From assembly GCF_016806835.2 (NCBI RefSeq), contig NZ_CP086111.1, positions 1,037,001 through 1,101,000 of the forward strand: a stretch of DNA of 64,000 nucleotides, given 5' to 3'. This stretch comes from Skermanella rosea (GTDB taxonomy: Bacteria > Pseudomonadota > Alphaproteobacteria > Azospirillales > Azospirillaceae). Positions 1 to 8,864 of this stretch are shown here, piece after piece. How positions within the stretch are numbered: the first letter of the stretch is position 1; every line of letters starts with the position of its first letter. The position numbers and the translations under genes were made by a program. The notes beneath the pieces were generated by a model. That model saw only the letters and a list, made by a program, of their open reading frames with translations. It ran no database searches and had not been told where the DNA came from.

Positions 1-66
1 ATATCGCCCCATGCTGGCCGCTTCCCTGCATGCCCGCAGTAAACCAGGCGACACTTTCGCCCGGAT

Positions 67-2592
67 TCAGTTCAGGTCGCGGGCGATCCGGAACCCGTTG
101 GCAAGGTACCGGACGTCCTGGTCGTAGCTGAAGCGCCCGGTGACCGACAGAGAGTCCGCGTCGTTCCGCCAGGACCCGCCGCGCAGGACCCGCTTGCGGC
201 AGTCGCCCTGGGTCCAGGCGCCGCCGTCGGCGGGGGCTCCCCGGTAGTCCTTGTTCCAGCAGTCGGCCACCCACTCGGCGACCCCGCCGTTCATGTCGTA
301 GAGGCCCAGCGGGTTGGGCTTGAAGCTGCCCACCGGCAGGGGAGTCATCCGCTCGTACATGCCGCCGCAGTTCTCGCAGTTGGCGTTCGCCACGCCGACC
401 GCGTCGCCCCACCAGTAGCGCCCGGCGGTGCCGCCGCGGGCGGCGTATTCCCACTCGGCCTCGCTGGGCAGGCGGTATCTCTGGCCGGTCTTCTTGGACA
501 GCCAGATCGTATAGGCGAGGGCGTCGCGCCAGTGGACGTTATGGACCGGCGTCTCGTCGGTGGCGCCGGCCATGCGCGGCATGTCGCTGCATCCGCCGCC
601 CTGGACGCAGGCGCGCCATTCCCCCACCGTGACCTCGAACATACCCAGGGCGAAGGGCTTGCTCAGGCTCACCTTGTGGCTCGGCTGCTCGCTGGGATCG
701 CCGCGCGCGGACCCCATGGTGAAGCTGCCGGCCGGCAGGCGGACCATGATCGGGCATTCCGGGCAATCCTGGAAGCTGTTGGACTGGCCCTTGTTGCGGG
801 TCGCCGGGGAGGCCGGCGGCTCGGCCGCCGCCAGTTGCCCGGCGGGTTTCGCCGGTTCCGGCTTCGGGGGCTCCTGCTTCGGCGGCTCCGCCGCCTTGGC
901 CGGTTCCGGCTTGGCGGGCGCCGGCTTGGGCGGCTCGGCCGCGGCCATTTCCGACTTCGCCGGAGCGGCCGGCGCCGCGGCGGGGGGAGTGGGCTTGGCG
1001 GGGGCCAGGGCCGCCACCCGGTCGCGGGCCAGCGGCGCGTTCCTGCTGTCCGGGAAGAGCTGTAGGTAGGCGGCGAAGTCGGCCGCCTGGCCGCGCGTCC
1101 GGACCTGCTGCCACAGGACGTCTGCAAGCTCCTGCCCGGCCGGGGGCGTGCCGGCGGTGTCCAGCTCGATGCGGACCGAGGCGGTGGCCTTGCCGCCACG
1201 CCCGTCGTCCGCCAGGATCGCGAAGCTGCCGGCCTGGCCGGGAGCCGCCTGCCCGGGATCGTAGGTCAGGCCGGCGATGTCCGCGGCGGTCAGCTTCTCG
1301 CCCACGCGCACCGGCTGCGTCCCCTTGCGGACCGAGCCGCGGGACGGCACGGCCGCGACCGTCATCGTCAGCGCGTCGCCGTCCGGGTCGGTCGGCGCCT
1401 CGAGCCCTAGCTGCGGCAGCGCCATCCGGAAAGTGCTCTCGCCGGCGACCACCGGCGGGCGGTTCGACTGGTTGACCGTGATGGCGATCCTGCCGGGGGT
1501 GGTCCCGCCCTTGTTGTCCATGACGGTGAAGTCGAAGTTGCCGGCGGGGCCGACCGCGCCGACATCCGGCTTGTAGGTGACCTGCGACAGCTGCGCGATG
1601 CTGAGATAGTCGCCGATCAGCACCAGCCTTTCGCCGAGCCGGACCTGCCCGAACGCCGGAAGGCCCGAGACCTGGGCGAACACCTCGTCGCCGTCCGGAT
1701 CCGCGATGCGGCCGATGCCGAGCTTGACGGCGTCCGACGTGTCGCCGATGACGATGGGCTTCAGGGCCGGCAGCTCCGGGTTCCGGTTCGGCGGGGTCGG
1801 GTTGAAATAGAACGCCGTGGCGCCCAGCGACCCGAAGATGAACGGCTCCTGCCGGCCCTGGGTGGCCTCCATGACGTTGTCGCGGACCCGGCGGAAGAAC
1901 AGGCCCAGCTCCAGGCCCGGCACGTTCAGGTTCTGCAGGAGCGCCATGGTGTAGGGGCTGTGCTGGCCGGTGCCGTCCTCCGCCAGGGCGTCGGCCCGCG
2001 TCGCCAAGGCCACCAGCGTGTCGCTCGGGGTGTCGTCGACCCGGGACAGGCCGGCCGAAACGTCACGCTCCCGCAGCGCCCCGGCATTGCTCCGCGACAG
2101 CCGGTCGGCGAACGGGTTGTTCCGGCAGGCGTCCAGGATCAGCACTCCCAGCTTCCGCGCCTGGGCCAGTTCCCCCAGGATCAGGTTGAGCGGCATCGCC
2201 TCGTACACAAGGTCGCGCTCGCGCTCCAGCCGGGCGTCCGAGGGCAGCAGGTAGTTCTGGCCGCGCACCTGGAGGCCGTGGCCGGCATAGAAGATCACCG
2301 CCACGTCGGCCTCGGCGGCGCGGATGCCGAAATCGCGGAGGTGACTGGAAAAGCCCCGGTTGTCCAGGTCATAGGCTTCCTGGACCTCGAACTTCAGGTT
2401 CTTCAGGGCTGCGGCGATCGCGCGGGCATCGTTGGACGGATTGGGCAGGGCCGGGGCGAACTGGTAGGCGCCGATGCCGATCACCAGCGCGATGCGCTTG
2501 TCCGCATCGGCAGCGCGTGCCGGTCCCGCGCCGGACGGAACGGAGCAGGACAGGGCGATGACCAGCAGGCCAAGGAACCGCAGAACTCTCAT
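67..2592 (-). CDS. Exported caspase-like peptidase fused to a formylglycine-generating-enzyme (SUMF1/EgtB/PvdO) domain
   Basis: An 841-residue exported multidomain protein. Residues 1-28 look like a signal peptide. Residues 33-265 form a peptidase C14 (metacaspase-type) domain with its catalytic dyad visible: His105 in YAGHG and Cys156 in LILDACRNNPF. Two cadherin-like repeats, each with a DPDGD loop, follow at about 290-480. Then come a short helical module (490-530), a Pro/Ala/Lys-rich spacer (535-600) and a SUMF1-type domain (615-841) with PAGSFTMGS, YRLPSEAEWEYAARGG and RVLRGGSW. The cysteine pair used by true formylglycine-generating enzymes is not evident near the C terminus, so that domain may bind rather than catalyse (inference). 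The natural substrate is unknown. The gene stands alone, divergent from the genes starting at 2955. Confidence 0.85.
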   Translation of the reverse strand: MRVLRFLGLLVIALSCSVPSGAGPARAADADKRIALVIGIGAYQFAPALPNPSNDARAIAAALKNLKFEVQEAYDLDNRGFSSHLRDFGIRAAEADVAVIFYAGHGLQVRGQNYLLPSDARLERERDLVYEAMPLNLILGELAQARKLGVLILDACRNNPFADRLSRSNAGALRERDVSAGLSRVDDTPSDTLVALATRADALAEDGTGQHSPYTMALLQNLNVPGLELGLFFRRVRDNVMEATQGRQEPFIFGSLGATAFYFNPTPPNRNPELPALKPIVIGDTSDAVKLGIGRIADPDGDEVFAQVSGLPAFGQVRLGERLVLIGDYLSIAQLSQVTYKPDVGAVGPAGNFDFTVMDNKGGTTPGRIAITVNQSNRPPVVAGESTFRMALPQLGLEAPTDPDGDALTMTVAAVPSRGSVRKGTQPVRVGEKLTAADIAGLTYDPGQAAPGQAGSFAILADDGRGGKATASVRIELDTAGTPPAGQELADVLWQQVRTRGQAADFAAYLQLFPDSRNAPLARDRVAALAPAKPTPPAAAPAAPAKSEMAAAEPPKPAPAKPEPAKAAEPPKQEPPKPEPAKPAGQLAAAEPPASPATRNKGQSNSFQDCPECPIMVRLPAGSFTMGSARGDPSEQPSHKVSLSKPFALGMFEVTVGEWRACVQGGGCSDMPRMAGATDETPVHNVHWRDALAYTIWLSKKTGQRYRLPSEAEWEYAARGGTAGRYWWGDAVGVANANCENCGGMYERMTPLPVGSFKPNPLGLYDMNGGVAEWVADCWNKDYRGAPADGGAWTQGDCRKRVLRGGSWRNDADSLSVTGRFSYDQDVRYLANGFRIARDLN

Positions 2593-2954
2593 CGGAGAAA
2601 CGTCCCCACTGTCGCATTGTCCGCCGCCCGGCCGGGGCCTCGGGCCTGGCCGGCTGCGGCAGCCGACGGCAACATCCTTGATTTATTATAACCCCCCAAT
2701 GCCGCTCCGGGACAAGCAGGAAATATAAGTATTCCGGGCGCCCGGCCAAACCGATCGGGTAGTAAGCTTTAGTGACGACTCGTTCTAGTCTTCATTGCAA
2801 GGGTATGTCCTCATGAGGATCCGTGCCGTTTTCTTGCCTGCCGTTGTGGGCGGGGTGAAGGCGTTCACAGACGACAGGAGCGCGGCGGCCTAGTGTACCG
2901 GACCGACATGGCGGACTCTCCGCCGGTCACTATCCCTCGGGGAGGTGCTTCTCA
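2593..2954. other. Divergent intergenic region
   Basis: This 362-bp gene-free stretch separates the caspase-family gene (leftward) from the small exported proteins (rightward). It holds a candidate leftward promoter (2685-2715) and a perfect 12-bp palindrome, TCCTCATGAGGA, at 2808-2819. A good ribosome binding site, GGAGG at 2941-2945, lies just before the rightward gene. It is A+T-richer than its surroundings. No coding potential with a ribosome binding site was seen. Confidence 0.5.
2685..2715 (-). promoter_or_regulatory. Candidate sigma-70-type promoter for the caspase/FGE gene
   Basis: Read on the minus strand, TTGTCC (2715-2710) is followed after 19 bases by a perfect TATAAT (2690-2685). 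The site lies about 93 bases upstream of the start codon at 2592. The -10 box is consensus but the spacer is long, so this is only a candidate. Confidence 0.35.
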
Positions 2955-3284
2955 ATGCGGACACCGACGGCAATCCTGATCGCCGGGGCTTTCCTGGCCT
3001 TATCCACGCCGGGCGGCGCCGGGGCGAAGGAGCTGAACCAGCGGACCCATCTGGAACCGCGGTTCAACGGCAAGATCCAGATGGAGATCGCCAAGAGCTG
3101 GCGCCGGCGCGGCGAACTCCAGGACCAGGACTTCACCCAGGGCACGACCCAGGGCGGCAAGCTGTCCTGCGGCAGCCAGGCCGTGGGCAACGTCTATGTT
3201 CCCCGGGGCGCCACGGCCCCGCGCGAGGTCGTCACGATCATCACCGGCGACGTGATCAACAACGTGGGACGCGGCGGATGCTGA
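2955..3284 (+). CDS. Small exported protein of unknown function
   Basis: A 109-residue protein that I do not recognise. Residues 1-24 form a clear signal peptide (hydrophobic ILIAGAFLALS, then a small-residue stretch ending near AGA). The mature part is basic and glycine-rich, with one cysteine in the middle (KLSCGS) and one as the last residue (GRGGC), so an intramolecular disulfide is possible. GGAGG at 2941-2945 supports the ATG at 2955. The stop codon overlaps the start of the next gene (ATGCTGA at 3278-3284), so the two are translationally coupled and probably act together in the periplasm. Confidence 0.7.
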   Translation: MRTPTAILIAGAFLALSTPGGAGAKELNQRTHLEPRFNGKIQMEIAKSWRRRGELQDQDFTQGTTQGGKLSCGSQAVGNVYVPRGATAPREVVTIITGDVINNVGRGGC

Positions 3285-3634
3285 CCGGCTTTCCCTCCGC
3301 GATCCCCCTGTTCCGGCCGATCGCCCTGAGCCTTGCCCTGTCGGCGCTCGCGGTCGGCGTCGCGGCCGCTACCGTGGTCAAGGAGGGAGGGCCGCAGCTG
3401 GGGGCAAGGTCCGGCGGGGCCGTCCCGTTGGCCCCGGACGGCGCCGTCCGCCTGCAATGCTGGCAGCAGGGCAGCCGCATCATCGACGAGGGCGACCTGC
3501 GGGATGCGGCGGTGAACTATTTCGACGCGTCCAACAGCCTGCGCTTCCGCCGCGGCTCCGCGCCCGGCCGCATGGTGATGCTGCTGAGCCCCGCGCCGGA
3601 GACCACCTGCCTCCTGATCGAGGACGGCGAGTAG
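3278..3634 (+). CDS. Small exported protein coupled to the preceding gene
   Basis: A 118-residue protein with an N-terminal hydrophobic segment (about residues 8-28, PLFRPIALSLALSALAVGVAA) that reads as a signal peptide or anchor. Two cysteines follow, in RLQCWQQG and TTCLLIEDG. The start at 3278 overlaps the stop of the upstream gene and is preferred over the upstream in-frame codons because only the part from 3278 has a signal sequence and natural composition. I recognise no domain. Stop-start coupling suggests a functional pair with the 109-residue protein, and the DUF2807-type gene follows 34 bases later. Confidence 0.65.
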   Translation: MLTGFPSAIPLFRPIALSLALSALAVGVAAATVVKEGGPQLGARSGGAVPLAPDGAVRLQCWQQGSRIIDEGDLRDAAVNYFDASNSLRFRRGSAPGRMVMLLSPAPETTCLLIEDGE

Positions 3635-3668
3635 GCGACGGCGCAAGCCCGTTCATTCCTGGAGGAAT

Positions 3669-4469
3669 ATGATGATGAACCGGTACCGGCTGGCCACCGT
3701 CATGATGGCCTTCGCCCTGGCGGCGGGTCCCGCCTCGGCGCGGGATCGCGCGACGATCGACGAGAGCTTCGGCGCGGGCGCGCTCGACCTCCGCGGACTG
3801 GCGGCCCGCGTGCATGTCCGCCTCCATGATTCGGGTACCATCCGGCTCAGGGCGACCGGCCCCGCGTCCTGGATCGACGACCTGTCGCGGTATGCCAAGG
3901 ACGGCGCGCTGGTGGTCACCGCCGCGCCGGTCCAGGGCTTCGGGGCCGGGTCGGCGGTGACCATCGCGACCGGCTTCGGCGCGCGGGCGGTCACCCGGGT
4001 CGGCGGCCTCACCATCAGGTCGGAGGGCACCGGCGACGGCGACCTGCCGGAGGTGGAACTGTGGGTTCCGGCGGGAACCCCGATGACCGCGACCGGGGCG
4101 GTCGGGGAGTGGGATATCGCCGACCTGAGGGCGCCGCTCGCGATCGAGGTCACCGCCGGGCAGGCCGCCGCAGGCGCCGTCACCGACGCCACGGTCAGGA
4201 TCCTCGGCAGCGGCGCCGTGACGGTCGCCAGGGTGGACGGAGACCTGACAGCCGATCTCTCTGGCGCCGGCGATATCACCGTCGGCGGCGGCCGGGTGGA
4301 CATGCTGACGGCCTCCATCGCCGGAACCGGCACCATCCGGGTCCAGGCTCCGGCGGACCGCGCCGATCTCAGCATCTCCGGTATCGGAACCATCGACGCC
4401 GACCGGATCGCGCGCAAGCCGTCGGTGCGGGTCAGCGGGGTCGGGACTGTCCGGACCGGCCTCAGGTGA
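3669..4469 (+). CDS. Exported DUF2807 (GIN-type) beta-helical protein
   Basis: A 266-residue protein with a signal peptide (RLATVMMAFALAAGPASA, cleaved around residue 24). The C-terminal half has the repeated short beta motifs of the GIN/DUF2807 family (SGAGDITVGGG, IAGTGTIRV, ISGIGTIDA, VSGVGTVRTG), which fold as a small beta-solenoid on the cell surface or in the periplasm. The family has no established enzymatic role. Three ATG codons in a row occur at 3669, 3672 and 3675. GGAGG at 3661-3665 is best spaced for one of the later two. It probably belongs with the two small exported proteins just upstream. Confidence 0.75.
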   Translation: MMMNRYRLATVMMAFALAAGPASARDRATIDESFGAGALDLRGLAARVHVRLHDSGTIRLRATGPASWIDDLSRYAKDGALVVTAAPVQGFGAGSAVTIATGFGARAVTRVGGLTIRSEGTGDGDLPEVELWVPAGTPMTATGAVGEWDIADLRAPLAIEVTAGQAAAGAVTDATVRILGSGAVTVARVDGDLTADLSGAGDITVGGGRVDMLTASIAGTGTIRVQAPADRADLSISGIGTIDADRIARKPSVRVSGVGTVRTGLR

Positions 4470-4579
4470 GCGGCATCTTCAGCCGGAAATCACGGTAAAG
4501 CCGGTATTAACCATGATGGCGGTAGTGTCCCCGGACCAGCCGGAACAGCTTCCGGCACGCGTCCAGAGCACGAGACGTC

Positions 4580-6448
4580 ATGACGATTTCCCCGGTTCCC
4601 CCGATCCCCCAGCATCCCCGTGCCGCGACCGTCCATCGCGGCATCCGCGGGCTCTACGCGGCCTTCTGGCGTCATGCGGAAGGCAGCAGGTCGCTGGTCG
4701 TCACATTCCTGAGCCTGCTGTTCCTGGCCCAGGCGGTGCGGCTGGCGATCCCCTATTTCTTCGGCGCGGCGGTCAATTCGCTCCAGGCGGCGGGCACCGC
4801 CGGAACCCAGGACGTGACGCTCGCCGGGTGGAACATGGCCCTGATGTTCGGCGCCTGCGTGCTCGGCTGGGCGATGCACGGGCCGGGGCGGGTGCTGGAA
4901 CGCTTCATGGCGGTGCGCATCCGCGAGCGGTTCGCCGACTCGCTCTATGCCAAGGCGGTGTCACTGCCGCTCCGCTGGCACGAACGCCACCATTCCGGTG
5001 ATACGATCCAGCGCATGGCGAAGGCGACGCAGGCGCTGTTCGGCTTCTCGCAGCACCAGTTCATCTATCTCCAGAATTCGGTCAGCCTGATCGGCCCGCT
5101 GGTGGCACTTTGCCTCGTGTCGGCCTGGACCGGGGCGGCGGCCGTGCTGGGCTATGCCCTGATCTTCGCGATCCTGGTCCGGTTCGACCGGATCATGGTC
5201 TTCCTGCTGAACGAGGAGAACCGGTTCGAGCGGCGCTACACCGCGGAGCTGATCGACTGCCTGGGCAACATCTCCACGGTCCTGACCCTCCGCCTCCAGG
5301 CGGCCACCCGCTCGGCGGTGGCTGCCCGGCTGACCTCCGTGTTCGCGCCGCTCCGCCGGAGCATCCTGTTCAACGAGGCGAAGTGGTGCGCGATCGACCT
5401 GCTCAACAACGCGATCCGCTGCGGTCTGGTGGCGCTCTATGCATGGCTCGCCTGGCGGAGCGACGGCGTGATCCTGCTCGGCACCGCCGTCATGGTCCAC
5501 CAGTACTCCCAGCAGATCGGGAACGTCGTCGGCTCCATGGCGACCAACTGGCAGGACCTGGTGCGCTACCAGGCCGACATCGGCAGCGCGGACGAGATCC
5601 TGTCGGCCGAGAGCCGCCGGTCGGCCTCGGCCCTGCCGGTCCCGGCCGACTGGCGGGAGATCCGGATCGACGGCCTGACCTTCAGCCACGCCGCGCGCCA
5701 CGAGGACCGGCCGACGCTGCGCGACGTCTCCCTGGTGCTGAAGCGCGGCGGCCGGATCGCCCTCATCGGCGAGAGCGGATCGGGCAAGAGCACCCTGCTG
5801 CGGGTCCTCGCCGGCCTCTACGAGGCGGACCGCGTGTCCATCGCCTTCGACGGCGAGGCCCGGCCCGACCTGGGCGACCTCGGCCCGGTCGCGACGCTGG
5901 TGCCCCAGGATCCGGAGATCTTCGAGGGATCGGTCGCCCAGAACATCACCATGGGTATCGCCTATCCGGCCGCCTCGGTCGAGCGGGCCTGCAGCCTCGC
6001 CTGCCTCGGCCCGGTGATCGACCGGCTTCCCGGGGGTCTCGCCACCGAGATCACCGAGCGCGGGCTGAACCTGTCGGGCGGGCAGAAGCAGCGGCTGGCG
6101 CTGGCGCGCGGCATCCTGGCGTCGCGCGACAGTTCGCTGATCATGCTGGACGAACCGACCAGCAGCATGGATCCGGCCACCGAGGCGCGGATCTACGACA
6201 ACCTGCTGGCCGAGTTCCCCGACGCCTGCATCGCGTCCTCGATCCACCGGCTGCACCTGCTGACGCGCTTCGACACCATCGTCTGGATGGCCGACGGCGC
6301 GGTGGTCGACCTGGGATCGCTGGACGCGCTGCTGGAGCGTCAACCGGCTTTCCGCGTGCTATGGGAAAGCTACGCGGGAACCCGGGCCGGAAGCGGCCCG
6401 GCGGACTGCGGCCCGGCCGGTCACTCCGGGCTGGTGCTGGCCGCCTGA
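4580..6448 (+). CDS. ABC exporter, fused permease and ATPase
   Basis: A 622-residue half-transporter. Residues 1-340 carry the membrane domain of a type I exporter (several hydrophobic helices, with the N terminus in the cytoplasm). Residues 365-595 carry the nucleotide-binding domain with Walker A GESGSGKST, the signature LSGGQKQR, Walker B LIMLDEPTSSMD and the switch His in SSIHRLHLL. It would work as a homodimer in the inner membrane, exporting a lipid, peptide or other hydrophobic compound; the substrate cannot be told from sequence. The last 28 bases overlap the 3' end of the convergent gene at 6421-6765. It may be co-transcribed with the exported proteins upstream, after a 110-base gap. 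Confidence 0.85.
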   Translation: MTISPVPPIPQHPRAATVHRGIRGLYAAFWRHAEGSRSLVVTFLSLLFLAQAVRLAIPYFFGAAVNSLQAAGTAGTQDVTLAGWNMALMFGACVLGWAMHGPGRVLERFMAVRIRERFADSLYAKAVSLPLRWHERHHSGDTIQRMAKATQALFGFSQHQFIYLQNSVSLIGPLVALCLVSAWTGAAAVLGYALIFAILVRFDRIMVFLLNEENRFERRYTAELIDCLGNISTVLTLRLQAATRSAVAARLTSVFAPLRRSILFNEAKWCAIDLLNNAIRCGLVALYAWLAWRSDGVILLGTAVMVHQYSQQIGNVVGSMATNWQDLVRYQADIGSADEILSAESRRSASALPVPADWREIRIDGLTFSHAARHEDRPTLRDVSLVLKRGGRIALIGESGSGKSTLLRVLAGLYEADRVSIAFDGEARPDLGDLGPVATLVPQDPEIFEGSVAQNITMGIAYPAASVERACSLACLGPVIDRLPGGLATEITERGLNLSGGQKQRLALARGILASRDSSLIMLDEPTSSMDPATEARIYDNLLAEFPDACIASSIHRLHLLTRFDTIVWMADGAVVDLGSLDALLERQPAFRVLWESYAGTRAGSGPADCGPAGHSGLVLAA

Positions 6449-6765
6449 CCGTTCCTGGCGGCCTGGCGCGAGCGGCGCCATTCGGTCCAGCGCCGCTCGC
6501 CGCGGATCATCAAGGCCGAGGTCGGGCGGCGCAGGAACGGCACGTCCAGGGCGAGCAGGAGCACGCCCAGGGGAACCATCCAGAAGCCCAGGATCGGCAG
6601 GAAGCCCACCAGGCCGCCGAGGATGAAGAGGACGCCGGCCGGTATCCGGATCCAGCGGGCGTCGGGCTTGCGCAGGCCGCCGACCGGCCGGGCGATCCAG
6701 CCGGGCAGGCGGCGTTGAAGGCGCTCGAAACTGCGGTCGAGCCGCCGTTGGTCTGAGTTGATCAT
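6421..6765 (-). CDS. Small inner-membrane protein, PGPGW-like
   Basis: A 114-residue protein with two closely spaced membrane segments (about residues 42-58 and 60-78, IRIPAGVLFILGGLVGFLPI and WMVPLGVLLLALDV). Basic, arginine-rich tails lie on both sides. The pattern matches small PGPGW-type transmembrane proteins of proteobacteria, whose role is unknown. The C-terminal 28 bases overlap the end of the convergent ABC exporter gene. Confidence 0.65.
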   Translation of the reverse strand: MINSDQRRLDRSFERLQRRLPGWIARPVGGLRKPDARWIRIPAGVLFILGGLVGFLPILGFWMVPLGVLLLALDVPFLRRPTSALMIRGERRWTEWRRSRQAARNGQAASTSPE

Positions 6766-6908
6766 GATGCGCCCTGAACTGGGGTGCCGCGGGCCGTTTT
6801 TGAAGACCCGACCCTAACAGGTCACCGGTGCCACGGTTCCTGACATTCCGGTTTGCCCCCGCCCGCCGGCGCAGCTAGATAGCCGGCAGGCGGGGCAGGG
6901 GGTCGTTC

Positions 6909-8207
6909 ATGCAGCCGGACATCATCGACGCCGCTCGCGGCCTGATCGCCGCCAAGCGGTACCGGGCGGCGCGCCGCCTGCTCGCCTCCCGGCCCGACCT
7001 GCCGCCCCGCGGCTTGGCCCTGCTCGGGACGGCCCATCTCGGCATGAAGGATTTCCAGCCGGCGCTGCTCCACCTGCGCCGCGCCGCCGAGCTCGATCCC
7101 GACGACATCGGGATCCGCGTCCAGCTCGCGCGGGCCTGCACCGCCGCCGGCCTGCCCCATGTCGCGGTCGCCCTGATGGAGCCGCTGGCGACGGCGCCGC
7201 CGGTCCTCGCCGACGCGTGGGAGGCGCTGGCCGCGGCCTACCGGCTGGATGCCCGCTATGCGGACGCCGTCCGCCTGTCGGTTCGGGCCGCTTCGGCCGG
7301 CGGGCAGACCGGGCAATTGCTGTACGAGGAGGCCATGTGCCGCCACGCGCTGGGCGACCCCGCCGCGGCGCTGGCCGCCTGGGACAGGCTGCTGGACCGC
7401 CAGCCCGGCCTCGCGGCCGGCTGGTTCCAGAGCCATGCCGCGGCGCTCCAGGCCCTGTCGCTCGACGACGCGGTCGACCGCCTGCGCCGGGCGACCGCCT
7501 GCCACGGCGCCAACGGCAAATACTGGGCCTTCCTGGCCGCCTATGCGCTGCTCGACGGCAGGGACGGCGATGCCGTCGCGATCCTGGACGGGCCGCTCCG
7601 CGACCGCCCGCATCACCATGCGCCGGTGGACGGTGTCCGCGCGCTGCTGCCGCGCCTCGCCGCCGATTTCCGCCTGTTCGGCTGCGGCGCCGACCTGCTC
7701 CGGCACGGCGTCGGCCTCGCGGCTGGCGAGGGGCTGGTGCTGGAGTTCGGCGTCCGTCGCGGAACCTCGATCGGCCATATCGCCGAGGCCGCCGGCCAGG
7801 AAGTCCACGGTTTCGACTCGTTCGAGGGGCTGCCGGAGGACTGGGGCAGCCAGCGCCGGGGCAGCTTCACCACCGGCCTGGAACTGCCACCCGTGGGAAG
7901 CAACGTAAAGCTTCACGCCGGCTGGTTCGACGACACCCTGCCGCCGTTCCTGGCCGCCCATGGCGCGCCCGTGCGCTTCGCCAACATCGACTGCGACATC
8001 TACTCCTCGACCCGCACCGTCCTGACGGCGCTGGCCGGCCGGCTGGCGCCGGGCACGATCCTGGTGTTCGACGAGTTCATCGGGAACCGCACCTGGCGCG
8101 AGCACGAGTACAGGGCGTTCATGGAGTGCGTTGCGGAAACGGGCATCGGATACGAGTACGCCGCCGCCTGCCCGTTTACCGGGCAGGTCGCGGTGCGGGT
8201 GCTGTGA
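6909..8207 (+). CDS. TPR protein fused to a TylF-type SAM-dependent methyltransferase
   Basis: A 432-residue cytoplasmic protein. The first 235 residues are helical and alanine/leucine-rich with tetratricopeptide-like repeats (for example GLALLGTAHLGMKDFQPALLH). The C-terminal 190 residues are a class I methyltransferase of the TylF/macrocin O-methyltransferase type. Its SAM-binding glycine motif is LEFGVRRGTS, with the acidic end of strand 2 in HGFDSFEGLPEDW. The likely metal and substrate aspartates are in NIDCDIYSST and LVFDEF. TylF relatives methylate sugars or are attached to cell-surface glycan pathways. Here there is no glycan operon next door, so the substrate is unknown. It probably forms a single-gene unit. 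Confidence 0.75.
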   Translation: MQPDIIDAARGLIAAKRYRAARRLLASRPDLPPRGLALLGTAHLGMKDFQPALLHLRRAAELDPDDIGIRVQLARACTAAGLPHVAVALMEPLATAPPVLADAWEALAAAYRLDARYADAVRLSVRAASAGGQTGQLLYEEAMCRHALGDPAAALAAWDRLLDRQPGLAAGWFQSHAAALQALSLDDAVDRLRRATACHGANGKYWAFLAAYALLDGRDGDAVAILDGPLRDRPHHHAPVDGVRALLPRLAADFRLFGCGADLLRHGVGLAAGEGLVLEFGVRRGTSIGHIAEAAGQEVHGFDSFEGLPEDWGSQRRGSFTTGLELPPVGSNVKLHAGWFDDTLPPFLAAHGAPVRFANIDCDIYSSTRTVLTALAGRLAPGTILVFDEFIGNRTWREHEYRAFMECVAETGIGYEYAAACPFTGQVAVRVL

Positions 8208-8237
8208 GGGAGGGGACGCCGGGCCGGGCAGGGCGGG

Positions 8238-8864
8238 TCACCGGAACAGCCTTTTCAGCAAGGCGTGCATCGGCAGATAGACGGCGACCGGCAGCAGCAG
8301 CATGTAAAGCCCGAGGTAGGGCAACGGGTCCATGAACCGCTGCGGGTCCTCGCCGGGGCCGAAGACCCAATTGACGTTGTCGTCCGGGGAGGTCAGCAGC
8401 CAGGTCGCCGGCAGCACGATCCAGGCCAGCAGGGTCTGCGCCGGCAGGGCGCGCGGCTCGTAGCCCTGACGGACCAGCATCCAGACCAGGATGGGCGGCA
8501 GGAACAGGTGGAACAGCGACAGGGCACGCAGGTAGAGCGGATACTCGTCGTCGAACATGTAGCCGGCCAGGTCGACCAGCGTGCCGCCCGTGAGGAAATC
8601 GATCGTCCAGACCATCTCCAGGGGCAGCACCCCGACCGCCATCATGGAGAAGAGCAGCCTGTTGCCGGTCCACAGACAGGTCACGACGGAGAACAGGGCG
8701 ATGTCCGAGAACCACAGGAAGTTGCCCGGTCCGTACTCGCGCCAATAGACCGGCACCAACACGATCACGAACAGCGTGCAGGGCAGCCGCAACCAGAGAG
8801 GATAGACCGTCCTGCCCGATGCCGTGGCGGCCGCCGGTGCCCCGGTGGCCGGTGCCGCGCTCAT
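8238..8864 (-). CDS. Multi-pass inner-membrane protein of unknown function
   Basis: A 208-residue protein with about six hydrophobic helices (starting with LRLPCTLFVIVLVPVYW and ending with LYMLLLPVAVYLPMHALL). It carries aromatic and acidic loops such as WREYGPGNF and SPDDNVNWVFGPGED. I do not recognise the family. The start chosen, ATG at 8864, overlaps the stop of the 55-residue gene upstream (ATGA at 8864-8861), which argues for translational coupling and against the longer reading frame that runs to 9131. It is the last gene of the apparent ECF sigma factor operon. Confidence 0.6.
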   Translation of the reverse strand: MSAAPATGAPAAATASGRTVYPLWLRLPCTLFVIVLVPVYWREYGPGNFLWFSDIALFSVVTCLWTGNRLLFSMMAVGVLPLEMVWTIDFLTGGTLVDLAGYMFDDEYPLYLRALSLFHLFLPPILVWMLVRQGYEPRALPAQTLLAWIVLPATWLLTSPDDNVNWVFGPGEDPQRFMDPLPYLGLYMLLLPVAVYLPMHALLKRLFR

